Of a DNA stretch of 64,000 nt, positions 36,335-53,413 are shown piece by piece (within the stretch, counting starts at the first letter, position 1; every line of letters begins with the position of its first letter). A program made the position numbers and the translations under genes. The stretch covers positions 196,311 through 260,310 of the forward strand of contig JAHQXD010000002.1 in assembly GCA_019449655.1 (NCBI GenBank), written 5' to 3'. Origin of the DNA: Ferrigenium straubiae (GTDB lineage Bacteria > Pseudomonadota > Gammaproteobacteria > Burkholderiales > Gallionellaceae). The notes below the pieces were generated by a model. It worked only from the letters and a program-made list of their open reading frames with translations. It was not told where the DNA came from and made no database searches.

Positions 36335-36363
36335 TTTACATGATTTATAGTTATTGCTAGGAT
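36335..36363 (+). promoter_or_regulatory. Likely sigma-70 promoter of the pilMNOPQ operon
   Basis: TTTACA (36335-36340), 17-base spacer and TAGGAT (36358-36363), 36 bases before pilM. The -35 matches 5 of 6 and the -10 matches 4 of 6 consensus positions. Confidence 0.55.
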
Positions 36364-36399
36364 TTAAACCACTTTGTACGGAAAAGCGCTAAACGGCCT

Positions 36400-37500
36400 A
36401 TGCCAAAAGTAAATTTTGATATCCCGCTGGACTTTCTGCAGACCAAGACTCCACCCATGATAGGCGTGGATATCAGTGCATCCTCCGTCAAGATGGTTGA
36501 ACTGAGCGAATTGCCAAAAAAAGGCGGGTATGTCGTGGAGCGCTACGCGATCGAGCCGCTCCCCAAGGATGCCGTCACCGATGGCAACATCAACAACCTC
36601 GATGCAGTGGCGGAGACCCTTCAGCGCGCCTGGAAGCGCTTGGGCAGCCGCATCAAGAACGTCAGCCTAGCGCTTCCCGCCGCGGCGGTGATTACCAAGA
36701 AAATTCTGCTGCCGGCCGGTATGCGCGAAGAAGACCTAGAATATCAGGTCGAATCCGAGGCAAACCAGTATATTCCGTTCGCGCTGGATGAGGTCAATCT
36801 TGACTTTCAGGTGATCGGTCCCGCCCCCGGCAATCCTGAAGAGCTCGAAGTGTTGCTGGCCGCTTCGCGCAAGGCCAATGTCGAAGACCGCGTCGCAGCC
36901 GCTCAGGCGGCAAGCTTGAAGGCTCTGGTCGTCGACGTCGAGCCCTATGCGGCCGAAACGGCGTTTGAACAGATAAGCGCCCAGTTACCGGACAACGCGG
37001 TGGACAAGTGCGTCGCGCTGGTCGATGTCGGCTCGAACGTGATGAACGTCAATGTGCTGCGTAATGGCCAGTCGGTCTATTCGCGGGACCAGCAGGTCGG
37101 CGGCGACCAGTTGACGCAGCAGATTCAGGCGATGTTCGGTTTGTCCGCCGACGAGGCGGAGGCGGCCAAGCGCAGTGGCGGATTGCCGGATAACTATGAA
37201 AGCGATGTGCTGTCGCCCTTTCGCGAGAGCGTCGTGATGGAAATTGCTAGGGCGCTGCAGTTCTTCTTTACTTCGACGCAATACAATGAGGTGGACTACA
37301 TCGTGCTGGCGGGAGGGTGCGCGGTGCTGCCAGGTCTGGACGATGCGGTGGCGACCCGCACCCAGGTCAGCACCATGGTGGCCAACCCGTTTGCCCTGAT
37401 GACGCTGTCGAGCCGCATCAAGCCGCGTCAGTTGCAGATGGACGCGCCGTCCCTGATTGTCGCCTGCGGACTGGCGATGCGGAGGTTCGACCCATCATGA
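36400..37500 (+). CDS. pilM: Type IV pilus inner-membrane assembly protein PilM
   Basis: Cytoplasmic actin-like protein that binds ATP and the PilN N-terminus in the pilus alignment complex. The 366-residue protein has MIGVDISASSVKMVEL near residues 20-35, the first actin-like phosphate motif, and VLAGGCAVLPGL near residue 305. First gene of pilMNOPQ; overlaps pilN by 4 bases. Confidence 0.96.
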   Translation: MPKVNFDIPLDFLQTKTPPMIGVDISASSVKMVELSELPKKGGYVVERYAIEPLPKDAVTDGNINNLDAVAETLQRAWKRLGSRIKNVSLALPAAAVITKKILLPAGMREEDLEYQVESEANQYIPFALDEVNLDFQVIGPAPGNPEELEVLLAASRKANVEDRVAAAQAASLKALVVDVEPYAAETAFEQISAQLPDNAVDKCVALVDVGSNVMNVNVLRNGQSVYSRDQQVGGDQLTQQIQAMFGLSADEAEAAKRSGGLPDNYESDVLSPFRESVVMEIARALQFFFTSTQYNEVDYIVLAGGCAVLPGLDDAVATRTQVSTMVANPFALMTLSSRIKPRQLQMDAPSLIVACGLAMRRFDPS

Positions 37501-38060
37501 TACGCATAAACTTATTGCCGCATCGCGCCGAAAAGCGGCGCGCCCGCCAGATCCAGTTTGCCGCACTGAGCGTGATCTTCGTAGTGCTGGGGGCATTGCT
37601 GGTGGGGTTTGTGCATGGCTATATCAGTGCACAGATTTCCTACCAGGAAAGGCGCAATGCATACCTGAAGCAGGAGACGGCGGTGCTGGACAAACAGATT
37701 GCGGAAATCAAGAAGCTCCAGGAGCAGACGCAATCCCTGCTGATCCGCAAGGATGCGGTGGAAAAACTGCAAAGTGACCGTTCGGACGTGGTGCACTTGC
37801 TGGACCAGATGCTGCGCATCCTGCCGGATGGCGTGCACCTCAAGACGCTCAAGCAGACGGGCAATAAAATCAATGTGGTCGGCTATGCGCAGTCCAATGC
37901 ACGGATTTCCACCTTGATGAGGGCGATCGAGGATTCGCCGTGGCTTGATTCACCGGCCTTGGTGGAGATTCATGCCTCCGGTGCGGGCGGTGCGCGGGTA
38001 AGCGAGTTTACGCTGACATTCAACCTGACCAAGCAGAACACCGCCGGCACAAAGGGTTAA
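37497..38060 (+). CDS. pilN: Type IV pilus assembly protein PilN
   Basis: Bitopic inner-membrane protein of the alignment complex. It begins MIRINLLPHRAEKRRA, the conserved PilM-binding motif INLLP, followed by one membrane helix (about residues 20-42) and a periplasmic coiled coil and ferredoxin-like domain. 187 residues. ATG 37497 overlaps the pilM stop. Confidence 0.95.
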   Translation: MIRINLLPHRAEKRRARQIQFAALSVIFVVLGALLVGFVHGYISAQISYQERRNAYLKQETAVLDKQIAEIKKLQEQTQSLLIRKDAVEKLQSDRSDVVHLLDQMLRILPDGVHLKTLKQTGNKINVVGYAQSNARISTLMRAIEDSPWLDSPALVEIHASGAGGARVSEFTLTFNLTKQNTAGTKG

Positions 38061-38064
38061 TGCC

Positions 38065-38694
38065 ATGATGAAACTGGAAGACCTGAAAAACCTAAACCCG
38101 AAGAACCCCGGTGCTTGGCCATGGCCGGTGAAGATCATTACCTTTGTTGCTCTGTTCCTCTGCGTGGTGATCGCTGGCGCGCTGCTTGACTGGCAGGATC
38201 AGTGGGGGAATCTGCAAACCATCAAGAAAGAGGAGGGCAGCCTCAAGGAAACCTTCCTGGCCAAGAAAAAACAGGCGATCAACCTGGACTTGATCAAGAA
38301 GCAACTCACCGAAACCCAGGAATCCTTTGGTGCTCTACTCAAGCAGTTGCCAAGCAAATCCGAAATGGATGCGCTGTTGACGGACATCAATCAGGCAGGG
38401 CTGGGGCGTGGCTTGCAGTTTGAATTGTTCCGTCCGGGTGCAGAAACGGTGCGGGACGGTACATTCGCCGAGCAGCCGATTACGATCAAGGTGACCGGGA
38501 GCTATGATGATATCGGAAAATTCTCCAGCGATATCGCGATGCTGTCACGCATCGTCACGCTCAATGACATAGCGATAAATCCGGTTGGCACGGGATTGTC
38601 CATGGACGCTACCGCAAAGACTTTCCGCTATCTGGATGAAGCGGAAGCATCGGCACAGAAGAAAGCAGCCAAGCCAGCAGGAGTGAAAAAATGA
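38065..38694 (+). CDS. pilO: Type IV pilus assembly protein PilO
   Basis: Partner of PilN; both form the periplasmic heterodimer of the alignment complex. The 209-residue protein has one N-terminal membrane helix (about residues 25-42), a coiled coil (residues 55-90) and a C-terminal ferredoxin-like fold. It follows pilN after 4 bases and overlaps pilP. Confidence 0.94.
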   Translation: MMKLEDLKNLNPKNPGAWPWPVKIITFVALFLCVVIAGALLDWQDQWGNLQTIKKEEGSLKETFLAKKKQAINLDLIKKQLTETQESFGALLKQLPSKSEMDALLTDINQAGLGRGLQFELFRPGAETVRDGTFAEQPITIKVTGSYDDIGKFSSDIAMLSRIVTLNDIAINPVGTGLSMDATAKTFRYLDEAEASAQKKAAKPAGVKK

Positions 38695-39203
38695 TGAGGC
38701 TTATTTATCTTGTGCTGGCTACGCTGCTGCTGGCCGGGTGTGGGGGCGAGGAATTCCAGGATTTGCGCGATTTTGTCAAGAATGCCGGCGCGGACATGCG
38801 CGGCAAGATCCCACCGCCGCCAGAGGTCAAACCATACGAGCCTTTTGCCTATAACAACGAGGCAAGTTTGCCCGATCCGTTCAAGCCGCGCAAACCGGAG
38901 TTGCGCTCCGGAAGCCGTGCCGGAATAAACCAGCCTGACCTGGATCGCCCCAAAGAGGCTTTGGAGGAGTTTCCGCTCGAAGGGCTGAGGATGGTCGGTT
39001 ACCTTTACCAGAACAAGATCGGTTATGCGGTGATTCGTGCGCCGGATGGCAAACTGCATCGGGTTAAAGCCGGTAACTATGCCGGTTTGAACTTCGGATT
39101 GATCCAGGAAGTGACTGACACGGGAGTGAAAGTTAAGGAAATGGTGCAGGATAGTGCCGGCGACTGGTCAGAGCGCATGAGCAGCCTTCAGTTGATTGAA
39201 TGA
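38691..39203 (+). CDS. pilP: Type IV pilus lipoprotein PilP
   Basis: Inner-membrane lipoprotein that links PilN/PilO to the PilQ secretin. The 170-residue protein has a signal with lipobox LLAGCG (near residues 13-18) and the C-terminal beta domain EGLRMVGYLYQNKIGYAVIRAPDG. It overlaps pilO (ATGA). Confidence 0.94.
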   Translation: MMRLIYLVLATLLLAGCGGEEFQDLRDFVKNAGADMRGKIPPPPEVKPYEPFAYNNEASLPDPFKPRKPELRSGSRAGINQPDLDRPKEALEEFPLEGLRMVGYLYQNKIGYAVIRAPDGKLHRVKAGNYAGLNFGLIQEVTDTGVKVKEMVQDSAGDWSERMSSLQLIE

Positions 39204-39296
39204 TGCGGGTCTTGGCTTTAACGGCGCTAGCCGGTTGCCTGCGCATTTCTGCGTTATTAATGTTCGATCCGGCTATGCCGGTTTAGGAGTAAGACA

Positions 39297-41366
39297 ATGA
39301 AACGACTTAATTCCATTCTCAGTGGCATCGTGCGAATGCTGGGCATGTTTGTTGCATTTGGCCTGTGCGGCGCACAGGCTCAAGCCGACGTGCAAAACAG
39401 CATTACTGCGTTGAATGTCAGCCGCGCCGGTGACGGGACGACAGTCATCAAGGTCGAGCTGGCGCAGCCGCTGGCCAATGTGCCGGCCGGTTTTACCATC
39501 AACACTCCGCCGCGCATCGCGCTGGATTTTCCCAATACTGCAAACGGGCTGGGGAAATCTGCACAGGATTTCAGCGAAGGCGACTTGCGTAGCGCCAATA
39601 TTGTGCAGGCCGGCAACCGTACCCGTTTGGTGATCAATCTCAACCAGATGCTTGCCTACGATACCAAAATCGACGGTAACAGCCTGTTGATTACCCTGCA
39701 GGGCAAGGCGGCGAATCGGGCTGCAGCGGCCGATACGGCATCACGGTTTGCCGAGGCCAAACAGGGTGTGCAAAAGCATACCCTGCGCGACATCGATTTC
39801 CGGCGCGGCAAGAATGGCGAAGGACGCATCCAGGTTGACCTTTCCGATCCCGGCACCGGCATCGACATCCGCCAGCAGGGCACGACGCTGATCGTCGATT
39901 TCCTCAAAACCAGCCTGCCGCGTAATCTGCAGCGCAAGCTGGATGTAGTTGATTTCGCAACCCCGGTACAAGGGGTGGATACCTTCGTGCAGGGTGACAA
40001 CGTGCGCATGGTGATTGAACCCAAGGGGTTGTGGGAGCACGCGGCCTATCAGACAGACAATAAGTTCATCGTCGAAGTGAAGCCATTGGCCGATGATCCC
40101 AACAAGCTGGTCAAGGGCACTCAAATCGGCTATGCGGGTGAAAAGCTGACGCTCAACTTCCAGAAGATTGATGTGCGCGAGGCATTGAATGTGATTGCCG
40201 ATTTCACCGAACTGAACATGGTCATCAGCGATACGGTGAGCGGTAATCTCACTCTGCGCCTCAAGGATGTGCCTTGGGATCAGGCATTGGATATCATCCT
40301 GCAGAGTCGCGGCTTGGATATGCGCAAGAACGGTAACGTGATTCAGGTTGCGCCCCGCGAAGAAATTGCTGCCAAGGAGAAAATAAACTTGGCCGCGCGC
40401 CAGGAAATTTCCGATCTGGAGGAGTTGCGTACCGAGAGTTTTCAGCTCAGCTACCAGACGGTAGGTGAGATGATCAAATTGCTGACCGATCCGAAGCAGC
40501 CCATCATGTCGAAACGCGGCAGCGCGGTATCCGATGCCCGCACCGGCACGATATTCATTCAGGACACTCCTTCGCGCCTCGAGGAAGTGCGCAAGATCAT
40601 CAAGCAAATCGACGTACCGGTACGGCAGGTGTTGATCGAGGCGCGCTTTGTTTCGGCGGGCGATCAGTTTACCCGGACTTTGGGCGGGAAGCTGGGCTAT
40701 ACCGGCCCTGCCGTCGGCCCCAATGCAGGGTTTTCGGTGGGTGCCAATACGCCAACGGCAACGCGGGCCCTCATCCAGCCCAATGTCAATCTCCCTGGCG
40801 CAGCCAGCGGGACGGGCGGGTTGACGCTGTCGCTGTTCAATCCGCTGGCCACCAAGGTGTTGACGCTGGAATTGACCGCGTCGGAACTGGATGGCGTGAC
40901 CAAGAATATTGCCAGCCCGCGCGTAGTGACAAAGGACAAAGTTGCGGCCACTATCTCATCAGGCACGCAAATTCCTTATCAGGCGGCTACCAGTAGCGGC
41001 GCCACCAGTGTTTCATTCAAGGATGCGACGCTGAGCCTCAGCGTGACCCCGCAAATTACGCCGGATGACCATATCAACATGCTAGTTGCGGCAAACCAGG
41101 ATAGCGTGGGCGCCATATTTGGCGGCGTACCGAGCATCAATACCAAGAAGGTAAATACGGAAGTGCTGGTCGAAAACGGCGGTACGGTTGTGATCGGCGG
41201 CGTCTTTACCCAGGACATTTCCGATGCCACGCAGAAGGTTCCGCTGCTTGGGGATGTGCCAGTTGTCGGCTGGCTGTTCAAGAATAACACCAAGACGGAC
41301 AACAAGTCGGAGTTGCTGATCTTTATTACCCCCAAGATCATGAAGGATGAGATGAGCCTGCGCTGA
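39297..41366 (+). CDS. pilQ: Type IV pilus secretin PilQ
   Basis: Forms the outer-membrane ring through which the pilus passes. The 689-residue protein has a signal peptide (about residues 1-30), two AMIN domains, secretin N-domains (LNFQKIDVREALNVIADFTELN) and a C-terminal secretin domain with VLIEARFVSAGDQFTRTLG and the ending VPLLGDVPVVGWLFK. Start ATG 39297 follows TAGGAG. A 93-base gap separates it from pilP. Confidence 0.96.
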   Translation: MKRLNSILSGIVRMLGMFVAFGLCGAQAQADVQNSITALNVSRAGDGTTVIKVELAQPLANVPAGFTINTPPRIALDFPNTANGLGKSAQDFSEGDLRSANIVQAGNRTRLVINLNQMLAYDTKIDGNSLLITLQGKAANRAAAADTASRFAEAKQGVQKHTLRDIDFRRGKNGEGRIQVDLSDPGTGIDIRQQGTTLIVDFLKTSLPRNLQRKLDVVDFATPVQGVDTFVQGDNVRMVIEPKGLWEHAAYQTDNKFIVEVKPLADDPNKLVKGTQIGYAGEKLTLNFQKIDVREALNVIADFTELNMVISDTVSGNLTLRLKDVPWDQALDIILQSRGLDMRKNGNVIQVAPREEIAAKEKINLAARQEISDLEELRTESFQLSYQTVGEMIKLLTDPKQPIMSKRGSAVSDARTGTIFIQDTPSRLEEVRKIIKQIDVPVRQVLIEARFVSAGDQFTRTLGGKLGYTGPAVGPNAGFSVGANTPTATRALIQPNVNLPGAASGTGGLTLSLFNPLATKVLTLELTASELDGVTKNIASPRVVTKDKVAATISSGTQIPYQAATSSGATSVSFKDATLSLSVTPQITPDDHINMLVAANQDSVGAIFGGVPSINTKKVNTEVLVENGGTVVIGGVFTQDISDATQKVPLLGDVPVVGWLFKNNTKTDNKSELLIFITPKIMKDEMSLR

Positions 41367-41388
41367 TCTAGCAGATTTAATTAAGCAC

Positions 41389-41417
41389 TGGCCCGGCCTA
41401 GTCCGGGCTTTTGTTTT
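41389..41417 (+). terminator. Terminator after pilQ
   Basis: GCCCGG (41391-41396) pairs with CCGGGC (41403-41408), followed by TTTTGTTTTT. It precedes aroK by 20 bases. Confidence 0.8.
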
Positions 41418-41436
41418 TATCGTTTACAATTGCAGC

Positions 41437-42012
41437 ATGCAAAACAGCCAGCTAATCAACCACCCCGAGGGGGATCGCAAGTTTCGGTCAGGCAACCTGA
41501 TTCTGGTGGGCATGATGGGCTCGGGAAAGACCACCATGGGACGTGTGCTGGCCAGGCATCTTGGCAAGGCTTTTGTGGACAGCGACGAGGAAATCCAGAA
41601 GCGCACCGGCGTGACGATTCCGCATATTTTCGATGTCGAGGGCGAAGCCGGTTTTCGCCAGCGCGAAAGGGCAGCCATTTGCGATCTGGTGGGGCGCGAC
41701 AACATGGTTCTGGCAACCGGCGGCGGGGCGGTGCTGCTGGAGTCGAACCGCGAGTTGCTGCAGCAGAACGGCATCGTTATCTATCTGAAGGCGAGCGCTC
41801 ACGATTTGTGGCAGCGTACCCGCCATGACCGCAACCGCCCGCTGCTGCAAGCCGCCGACCCGTACGCCAAGTTGACGGAACTGTTCCAGCAGCGCGACCC
41901 CTTGTATCGGCAGGTCGCTGACATCGTCGTGCAGAGCGGCAAGCAGAGCGCGCATGCCCTGATGCTGCATCTCGCAGATGAAATTGAGGCATTCAGAAAA
42001 ACCAGACAATGA
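41437..42012 (+). CDS. aroK: Shikimate kinase
   Basis: Phosphorylates shikimate in aromatic amino acid synthesis. The 191-residue protein has Walker [10 protein letters not shown] (about residues 25-33), DSDEEIQ, TGGGAVL and the lid RHDRNRPLL. Length is typical, with an N-terminal extension of about 20 residues that may be non-native; no good ribosome binding site is visible before ATG 41437. aroB follows. Confidence 0.94.
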   Translation: MQNSQLINHPEGDRKFRSGNLILVGMMGSGKTTMGRVLARHLGKAFVDSDEEIQKRTGVTIPHIFDVEGEAGFRQRERAAICDLVGRDNMVLATGGGAVLLESNRELLQQNGIVIYLKASAHDLWQRTRHDRNRPLLQAADPYAKLTELFQQRDPLYRQVADIVVQSGKQSAHALMLHLADEIEAFRKTRQ

Positions 42013-42028
42013 AATTAGCCGGAAGATG

Positions 42029-43114
42029 ATGCAAATACTGACAGTAGGATTGGGGGAGCGCAGTTATCCGATACACATCGGCAGCGGGCTGCTCGGACAG
42101 GCAGGGTTGCTGCAGGGCGTTTTGCCGCGTAAGCGGGCAGCCATCGTGACTAATGCGACGGTGGCGCCGCTGTATCTGGAAAAACTCCAGAAAACCCTGC
42201 AGGGCATTGATGTCAGCGCCATACCGGTTATCCTGCCGGATGGCGAAGAATATAAAAACTCCGCCACGCTCAACCTGATCTACGACGCGCTGCTGACCAA
42301 CCGCTGTGAACGAACCACCCCGCTGATCGCGCTCGGCGGCGGCGTGATCGGCGACATGACCGGCTATGCCGCCGCGACCTATCTGCGCGGCGTGCCGTTC
42401 ATCCAGATACCCACCACGCTGCTCGCGCAGGTGGATTCCTCGGTGGGAGGCAAGACTGGCATCAACCATCCGCTCGGCAAGAACATGATCGGTGCGTTCT
42501 ACCAGCCGCAGCTGGTGCTGGCCGATACCGACACGCTGAACACCCTGCCGGACAACGAGCTTGCGGCGGGCCTCGCCGAGGTCATCAAATACGGCCTGAT
42601 CCGCGACCTGCCGTTCCTCGAATGGCTGGAGCAGAACATGGACAAACTGCTGGCACGCGATACGGGCGCCCTGCAATACGCTATCGCGCGCAGCTGCCGG
42701 AACAAGGTCGAGGTCGTCGCGGCGGACGAACGCGAAAGCGGCGAGCGCGCCCTGCTGAACCTGGGGCACACCTTCGGACATGCGATCGAATCGGGCATGG
42801 GCTATGGCAACTGGCTGCACGGCGAGGGCGTCGCGGCCGGCACCATCATGGCGGCAGACTTGTCGCAGCGCCTCGGCTGGATCGGCGCGCAGGACGTGGC
42901 GCGCGTTCGCAGCCTGTTCGAACGCGCCAGGCTGCCCACCGTCGCCCCCGATCTGGGTGCGGCAAAGTATCTCGAATTGATGGAACTGGACAAGAAAGTG
43001 GAAGGCGGCAAGATGCGCTTCGTGCTGCTCAAGGAGCTCGGCCGCGCGGTGGTGTACGGCGATGTGCCCCCTGCCCTGTTGCGGCAGACCCTGGAAGCCT
43101 GCGTGCATGGCTGA
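42029..43114 (+). CDS. aroB: 3-dehydroquinate synthase
   Basis: Zn- and NAD-dependent cyclase, second step of the shikimate pathway. The 361-residue protein has [16 protein letters not shown] and [12 protein letters not shown] (zinc-binding His). ATG 42029 has CCGGA with 5-base spacing; ATG 42026 is possible. The pilMNOPQ-aroK-aroB order is common in betaproteobacteria. Confidence 0.96.
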   Translation: MQILTVGLGERSYPIHIGSGLLGQAGLLQGVLPRKRAAIVTNATVAPLYLEKLQKTLQGIDVSAIPVILPDGEEYKNSATLNLIYDALLTNRCERTTPLIALGGGVIGDMTGYAAATYLRGVPFIQIPTTLLAQVDSSVGGKTGINHPLGKNMIGAFYQPQLVLADTDTLNTLPDNELAAGLAEVIKYGLIRDLPFLEWLEQNMDKLLARDTGALQYAIARSCRNKVEVVAADERESGERALLNLGHTFGHAIESGMGYGNWLHGEGVAAGTIMAADLSQRLGWIGAQDVARVRSLFERARLPTVAPDLGAAKYLELMELDKKVEGGKMRFVLLKELGRAVVYGDVPPALLRQTLEACVHG

Positions 43115-44264
43115 GCCGATGGCTTGCGGCCTGGCTCCCTACGCCGTCAGCGAGGCCAATTCGCGCGGCCGGAAAATCGCTGAAGCCGCACCGCACGGCC
43201 GCAGCGAATTCCAGCGCGACCGCGACCGCATCATCCATTCCGGCGCGTTCCGCCGCCTCGAATACAAAACCCAGGTGTTCGTGAACCACGAAGGCGACCT
43301 GTTCCGCACCCGCCTGACCCACAGCATCGAAGTGGCGCAGATCGCCCGCTCCATCGCGCGCCGCCTGCGCCTGAACGAAGACCTCGCCGAAGCGATTTCC
43401 CTGGCGCACGACCTCGGCCACACGCCGTTCGGCCATGCCGGGCAGGATGCGCTGAATGCCTGCATGAAGGAATATGGCGGCTTTGAGCACAACCTGCAGT
43501 CGCTGCGCGTGGTGGACCTGCTGGAAGAACGCTATGCCGCGTTCGACGGGCTGAACCTCACCTTCGAGACGCGCGAGGGCATCCTCAAGCATTGCTCGCC
43601 AGACAAGGCAGTACAACTCGGCGAACTGGGCGAACGATTTCTGAAGAACCAGCGTCCTTCGCTGGAAGCGCAGATCGCCAACCTCGCCGACGAGATCGCC
43701 TACAACAACCACGACGTGGACGACGGCCTGCGCTCCGGCCTGATTACGCTCGAGCAACTCGCCACCGTGCCGCTGGTGGCGATGCATCTGCAGGAAGTGC
43801 GCCACGCCTTTCCCGCGTTGCCGGAGCGGCGCGTGGTGCATGAAACCGTGCGGCGCATGATCAACACGCTGGTGTCCGACCTGATCCAGCAGAGCGAACA
43901 CAATATCGCCGTGTTGAAACCGGCCACGCTAGAGGACGTGCGCAGTACCGCGGCAATGATCGCCTTCAGTCCTGAGATGCATGAGCGGCAGCGCGTGCTG
44001 AAAAGCTTTCTGCATACCCATTTGTACCGCCACTATCGCGTGATGCGCATGAGCGTCAAGGCGCAGCGCATCGTCAGCGACCTGTTCGGCATCTTCATGG
44101 CGGACGGCCGCCTGCTGCCGCCGCAATTCCAGCCGGCCGCCGGGCAGACGGAGCCGGAGCGCGCACGCGCGGTGGCCGACTATATCGCCGGTATGACCGA
44201 CCGTTATGCCATCCGCGAACACCGCCGCATTTTCGCGGCGGAGGAGATGCCGGGTGGCTTTTGA
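43107..44264 (+). CDS. dgt: Deoxyguanosinetriphosphate triphosphohydrolase-like protein
   Basis: HD-domain dNTP hydrolase; type 2 dGTPase-like proteins regulate dNTP pools. The 385-residue product has metal-binding motifs [13 protein letters not shown] and [13 protein letters not shown] (HD pair) and [16 protein letters not shown]. Start ATG 43107 overlaps the aroB stop; a later ATG at 43119 is possible. Biochemical substrate is not proven. Confidence 0.93.
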   Translation: MAEPMACGLAPYAVSEANSRGRKIAEAAPHGRSEFQRDRDRIIHSGAFRRLEYKTQVFVNHEGDLFRTRLTHSIEVAQIARSIARRLRLNEDLAEAISLAHDLGHTPFGHAGQDALNACMKEYGGFEHNLQSLRVVDLLEERYAAFDGLNLTFETREGILKHCSPDKAVQLGELGERFLKNQRPSLEAQIANLADEIAYNNHDVDDGLRSGLITLEQLATVPLVAMHLQEVRHAFPALPERRVVHETVRRMINTLVSDLIQQSEHNIAVLKPATLEDVRSTAAMIAFSPEMHERQRVLKSFLHTHLYRHYRVMRMSVKAQRIVSDLFGIFMADGRLLPPQFQPAAGQTEPERARAVADYIAGMTDRYAIREHRRIFAAEEMPGGF

Positions 44265-44391
44265 CACCCCCTCGCCCAAGGCTACGAAGTCAACTTGTGG
44301 CAAGCAGATATTGCGGCTAGAATGCCTCCCCCATTTTTCCCGACCTGCGGGCGTGGATGTTTATGGGTGAAATTTACAAGCAAGCACTTAA

Positions 44392-45756
<1,365 letters not shown>

Positions 45757-45899
45757 CCTGATGGAGGATCAGGAATTGCCGGATAGTTGAAGTGTTGCCC
45801 CATCCGGGGAACAATGACCGGTGATGATGGGTGGTAGGTGAATTTGTCTCCGCACGTCGCCGACTGCTGTTTGCTTTAATGTTTCGATCAAGGAATGCC

Positions 45900-50557
<4,658 letters not shown>

Positions 50558-50558
<1 letters not shown>

Positions 50559-50704
50559 TGGACACCCCTATAAATTCGTTTTGCGGGCGAATCGCGGCGT
50601 CGCGTGCTCGCTCGTTCCTCGCCTATCCGTTCGATATGTCTCGTCGCTCGCTGCGCGGCTCCTTGCGCTTCATCCCGCAAAGCCAAATTTCTAGAGGTGC
50701 CCAC
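50558..50704. repeat. 147-bp MITE-like palindromic element between gltB and gltD
   Basis: About 30-base terminal inverted repeats (GTGGACACCCCTATAAATTC side and the complementary GTGGGCACCTCTAGAAATTT side) with several mismatches flank a GC-rich centre. The left end overlaps the last base of the gltB stop codon; the right end stops one base before the gltD ATG and carries its ribosome binding site. Confidence 0.75.
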
Positions 50705-50705
50705 A

Positions 50706-52169
50706 ATGGGTAAGATTACCGGATTCATGGAATTCCAGCGGCAGCATGAGGATCACCTGCCGGTGGAGAAACGGCTGAGGAATTACCGCGAGTTCACGCT
50801 GCATCTGAGCGACGAGCAGGCGAAGATACAGGGTGCGCGCTGCATGGACTGCGGCATCCCTTTTTGCACCAGCGGCTGCCCGGTCAACAACATCATCCCG
50901 GACTGGAACGACTTGGTGTACCGCGGCAACTGGCGCGAGGCGCTGGATACGCTGCATTCCACCAACAACTTCCCCGAGTTCACCGGGCGCATCTGTCCCG
51001 CCCCCTGCGAGGCGGCCTGTACGGTGAACATCGACGGCGACGCAGTGGGCATCAAGTCTATCGAACACTTCCTCATCGACAAGGGCGGCGAGAACGGTTG
51101 GGTGGTGCCGCAGCCCGCGGCGAAGAAGACCGGCAGGAAGGTCGCGATCGTCGGCTCGGGCCCCGCCGGCCTCGCGGCCGCTCAGCAGCTGGCGCGTGCG
51201 GGCCATGCGGTGACCGTGTTCGAGAAGAACAGCCGCGTCGGCGGGCTGCTCCGGTACGGCATTCCGGACTTCAAGCTCGACAAGCGTCTGATCGACTGGC
51301 GCATGGCGCAGCTTGCGGCCGAGGGAGTGAAGTTCCAGACCGGTACCTTCGTCGGTAAGGAGAAGCCGGGCCGGGGTGTCGCGAACGACGCGCAGAAGAC
51401 GATCTCCCCGGAAGCCTTGCTGAAGAAGTTCGATGCAGTGATCCTTGCGGGCGGTTCGGAACAGCCGCGCGACCTGCCGATTCCCGGGCGCGAGCTTAAG
51501 GGCGTGCACTACGCGCTGGAGTTCCTGATCCCGCAAAATAAGGAAGTGGCCGGCGACGGCAAGAACCCGATCAGCGCGAAGGGCAAGCATGTGGTGGTGA
51601 TCGGCGGCGGCGACACCGGCTCCGACTGCGTCGGCACCTCGAACCGCCACGGCGCGGCTTCGGTGACGCAGATCGAGGTGATGCCGCGCCCGCCCGAGCA
51701 GGAGAACCGTTTTCTGGTGTGGCCGAACTGGCCGATGAAGTTGCGCACCTCCAGCTCGCATGAGGAAGGCTGCTCGCGCGACTGGGCGATCGCCACCAAG
51801 GAATTTGTCGGCGAGAAGGGCGTGCTCAAGGCCATCAAGGCGGTGCGCGTCGAGTGGAAGGACGGCAAGATGAGCGAGATCGCGGGCAGCGAGTTCGAGC
51901 TGAAGGCCGACCTGGTGTTCCTGGCGATGGGCTTCACCAATCCGCTGCAGCAGGTGCTGGACGCGTTCGGTGTGGAGAAGGACGCGCGCGGCAACGCCAA
52001 GGCAACGACCGACGGTGCGGGCTGTTACAAGACCAGCGTAAACAAGGTGTTTGCGGCGGGCGACATGCGCCGCGGACAGTCGCTGGTGGTGTGGGCGATC
52101 CGCGAAGGCCGCCAGTGTGCGCGGGCGGTGGACGAGTTCCTGATGGGCTCGTCGCTGCTGCCGCGTTAG
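50706..52169 (+). CDS. gltD: Glutamate synthase, small subunit
   Basis: NADPH-dependent electron donor to GltB. The 487-residue flavoprotein has N-terminal 4Fe-4S cysteines ([14 protein letters not shown] and [10 protein letters not shown]), the FAD motif [14 protein letters not shown] and the NADPH motif [16 protein letters not shown] 50706 follows GAGG at 50694-50697 inside the inserted palindromic element. An open frame further upstream is inside that element and was not used. Confidence 0.95.
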   Translation: MGKITGFMEFQRQHEDHLPVEKRLRNYREFTLHLSDEQAKIQGARCMDCGIPFCTSGCPVNNIIPDWNDLVYRGNWREALDTLHSTNNFPEFTGRICPAPCEAACTVNIDGDAVGIKSIEHFLIDKGGENGWVVPQPAAKKTGRKVAIVGSGPAGLAAAQQLARAGHAVTVFEKNSRVGGLLRYGIPDFKLDKRLIDWRMAQLAAEGVKFQTGTFVGKEKPGRGVANDAQKTISPEALLKKFDAVILAGGSEQPRDLPIPGRELKGVHYALEFLIPQNKEVAGDGKNPISAKGKHVVVIGGGDTGSDCVGTSNRHGAASVTQIEVMPRPPEQENRFLVWPNWPMKLRTSSSHEEGCSRDWAIATKEFVGEKGVLKAIKAVRVEWKDGKMSEIAGSEFELKADLVFLAMGFTNPLQQVLDAFGVEKDARGNAKATTDGAGCYKTSVNKVFAAGDMRRGQSLVVWAIREGRQCARAVDEFLMGSSLLPR

Positions 52170-52262
52170 AAAGCAAGTTGTCCGCAGAATGTACCAATGA
52201 CGCGGAATTTTGAATCTGTTTACTCTGCGTAATCTGCGGACAAAATATTTAGGTAATTGCCA

Positions 52263-53327
52263 ATGAACTTTAAGCTAAAGAACGACACCTTCCTGCGCGC
52301 TTTGCTGCGCCAGCCGACCGACTACACCCCCGTATGGATGATGCGCCAGGCCGGCCGCTACCTGCCGGAATACCGCGCTACGCGCCAGCGCGCCGGCAGC
52401 TTCCTCGGCCTGTGCAAGAGCCCGGACTTCGCCACCGAGGTCACGCTGCAACCGCTGGACCGCTTCCCGCTGGATGCCGCGATCCTGTTCTCCGACATCC
52501 TCACCGTGCCGGACGCGATGGGGCTGGGGCTGTATTTTTCTGAAGGCGAAGGCCCGAAGTTCGAGCATCCGCTGAATGACGAAGCGGCGATCAAGGCCTT
52601 GCGCGTGCCGGACATTGGTACAGACCTGAAATACGTCACCGACGCCGTGACGCAGATCCGCAAGGCGCTCGACGGACGCGTGCCGTTGATCGGTTTCTCC
52701 GGCAGCCCGTTCACGCTGTCCTGCTACATGGTCGAGGGCGGCGGCAGCGATGACTACGCCAAGGTGAAGACCCTGATGTACAACGAGCCGAAGCTGATGC
52801 ACCACATCCTCGGCGTCACCACCAGGGCGGTGATCGCCTACCTGAACGCGCAGATCGAAGCCGGCGCACAGGCGGTGATGATTTTCGATTCCTGGGGCGG
52901 CGTGCTGTCGCATGCGGCATTCCACGAGTTCTCGCTGGCCTATACCCAGCGCATCGTCGATGGCCTGATCAAGGAGAAGGACGGCGTGCGCATCCCGTCC
53001 ATCGTGTTCACCAAGGGCGGCGGCCTGTGGATCGAGAGCATCGCCGACAGCGGCTGCGATGCCGTCGGCCTGGACTGGACCATGGACATCGGCGTCGCCC
53101 GGCAGAAAGTCGGCGACAAGGTCGCGCTGCAGGGCAACATGGATCCCGCCGTGCTGTTCGCTTCAAAGGATGCGATCCGCACGGAAGTCGAGCGCATCCT
53201 CGCCAGCTACGGCTACGGCAGCGGCCACGTGTTCAATCTCGGCCACGGCATTTCGCAGCACGCCAACCCGGAACATGCGGCGGCGCTGATTGCGGCGGTG
53301 CACGAGTTGAGCAGAAAGTATCACTAA
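52263..53327 (+). CDS. hemE: Uroporphyrinogen decarboxylase
   Basis: Decarboxylates uroporphyrinogen III to coproporphyrinogen III in haem synthesis. The 354-residue protein has the signature [16 protein letters not shown] (near residues 22-37), the catalytic Asp in LFSDIL and GFSGSPFTL. The start is ATG 52263; the TTG two codons earlier was rejected. A terminator follows. Confidence 0.96.
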   Translation: MNFKLKNDTFLRALLRQPTDYTPVWMMRQAGRYLPEYRATRQRAGSFLGLCKSPDFATEVTLQPLDRFPLDAAILFSDILTVPDAMGLGLYFSEGEGPKFEHPLNDEAAIKALRVPDIGTDLKYVTDAVTQIRKALDGRVPLIGFSGSPFTLSCYMVEGGGSDDYAKVKTLMYNEPKLMHHILGVTTRAVIAYLNAQIEAGAQAVMIFDSWGGVLSHAAFHEFSLAYTQRIVDGLIKEKDGVRIPSIVFTKGGGLWIESIADSGCDAVGLDWTMDIGVARQKVGDKVALQGNMDPAVLFASKDAIRTEVERILASYGYGSGHVFNLGHGISQHANPEHAAALIAAVHELSRKYH

Positions 53328-53342
53328 GCTCATAGCTTGAAC

Positions 53343-53372
53343 AAAAAGCCGCAGGCACTCCCTGCGGCTTTT
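53343..53372 (+). terminator. Terminator after hemE
   Basis: AAAAGCCGCAGG pairs with CCTGCGGCTTTT around CACTC, giving a strong hairpin with A and T tracts. Confidence 0.88.
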
Positions 53373-53413
53373 GCATTTCTGCGACAATCGCTGCGTTATC
53401 CTGTTTGAAAAAT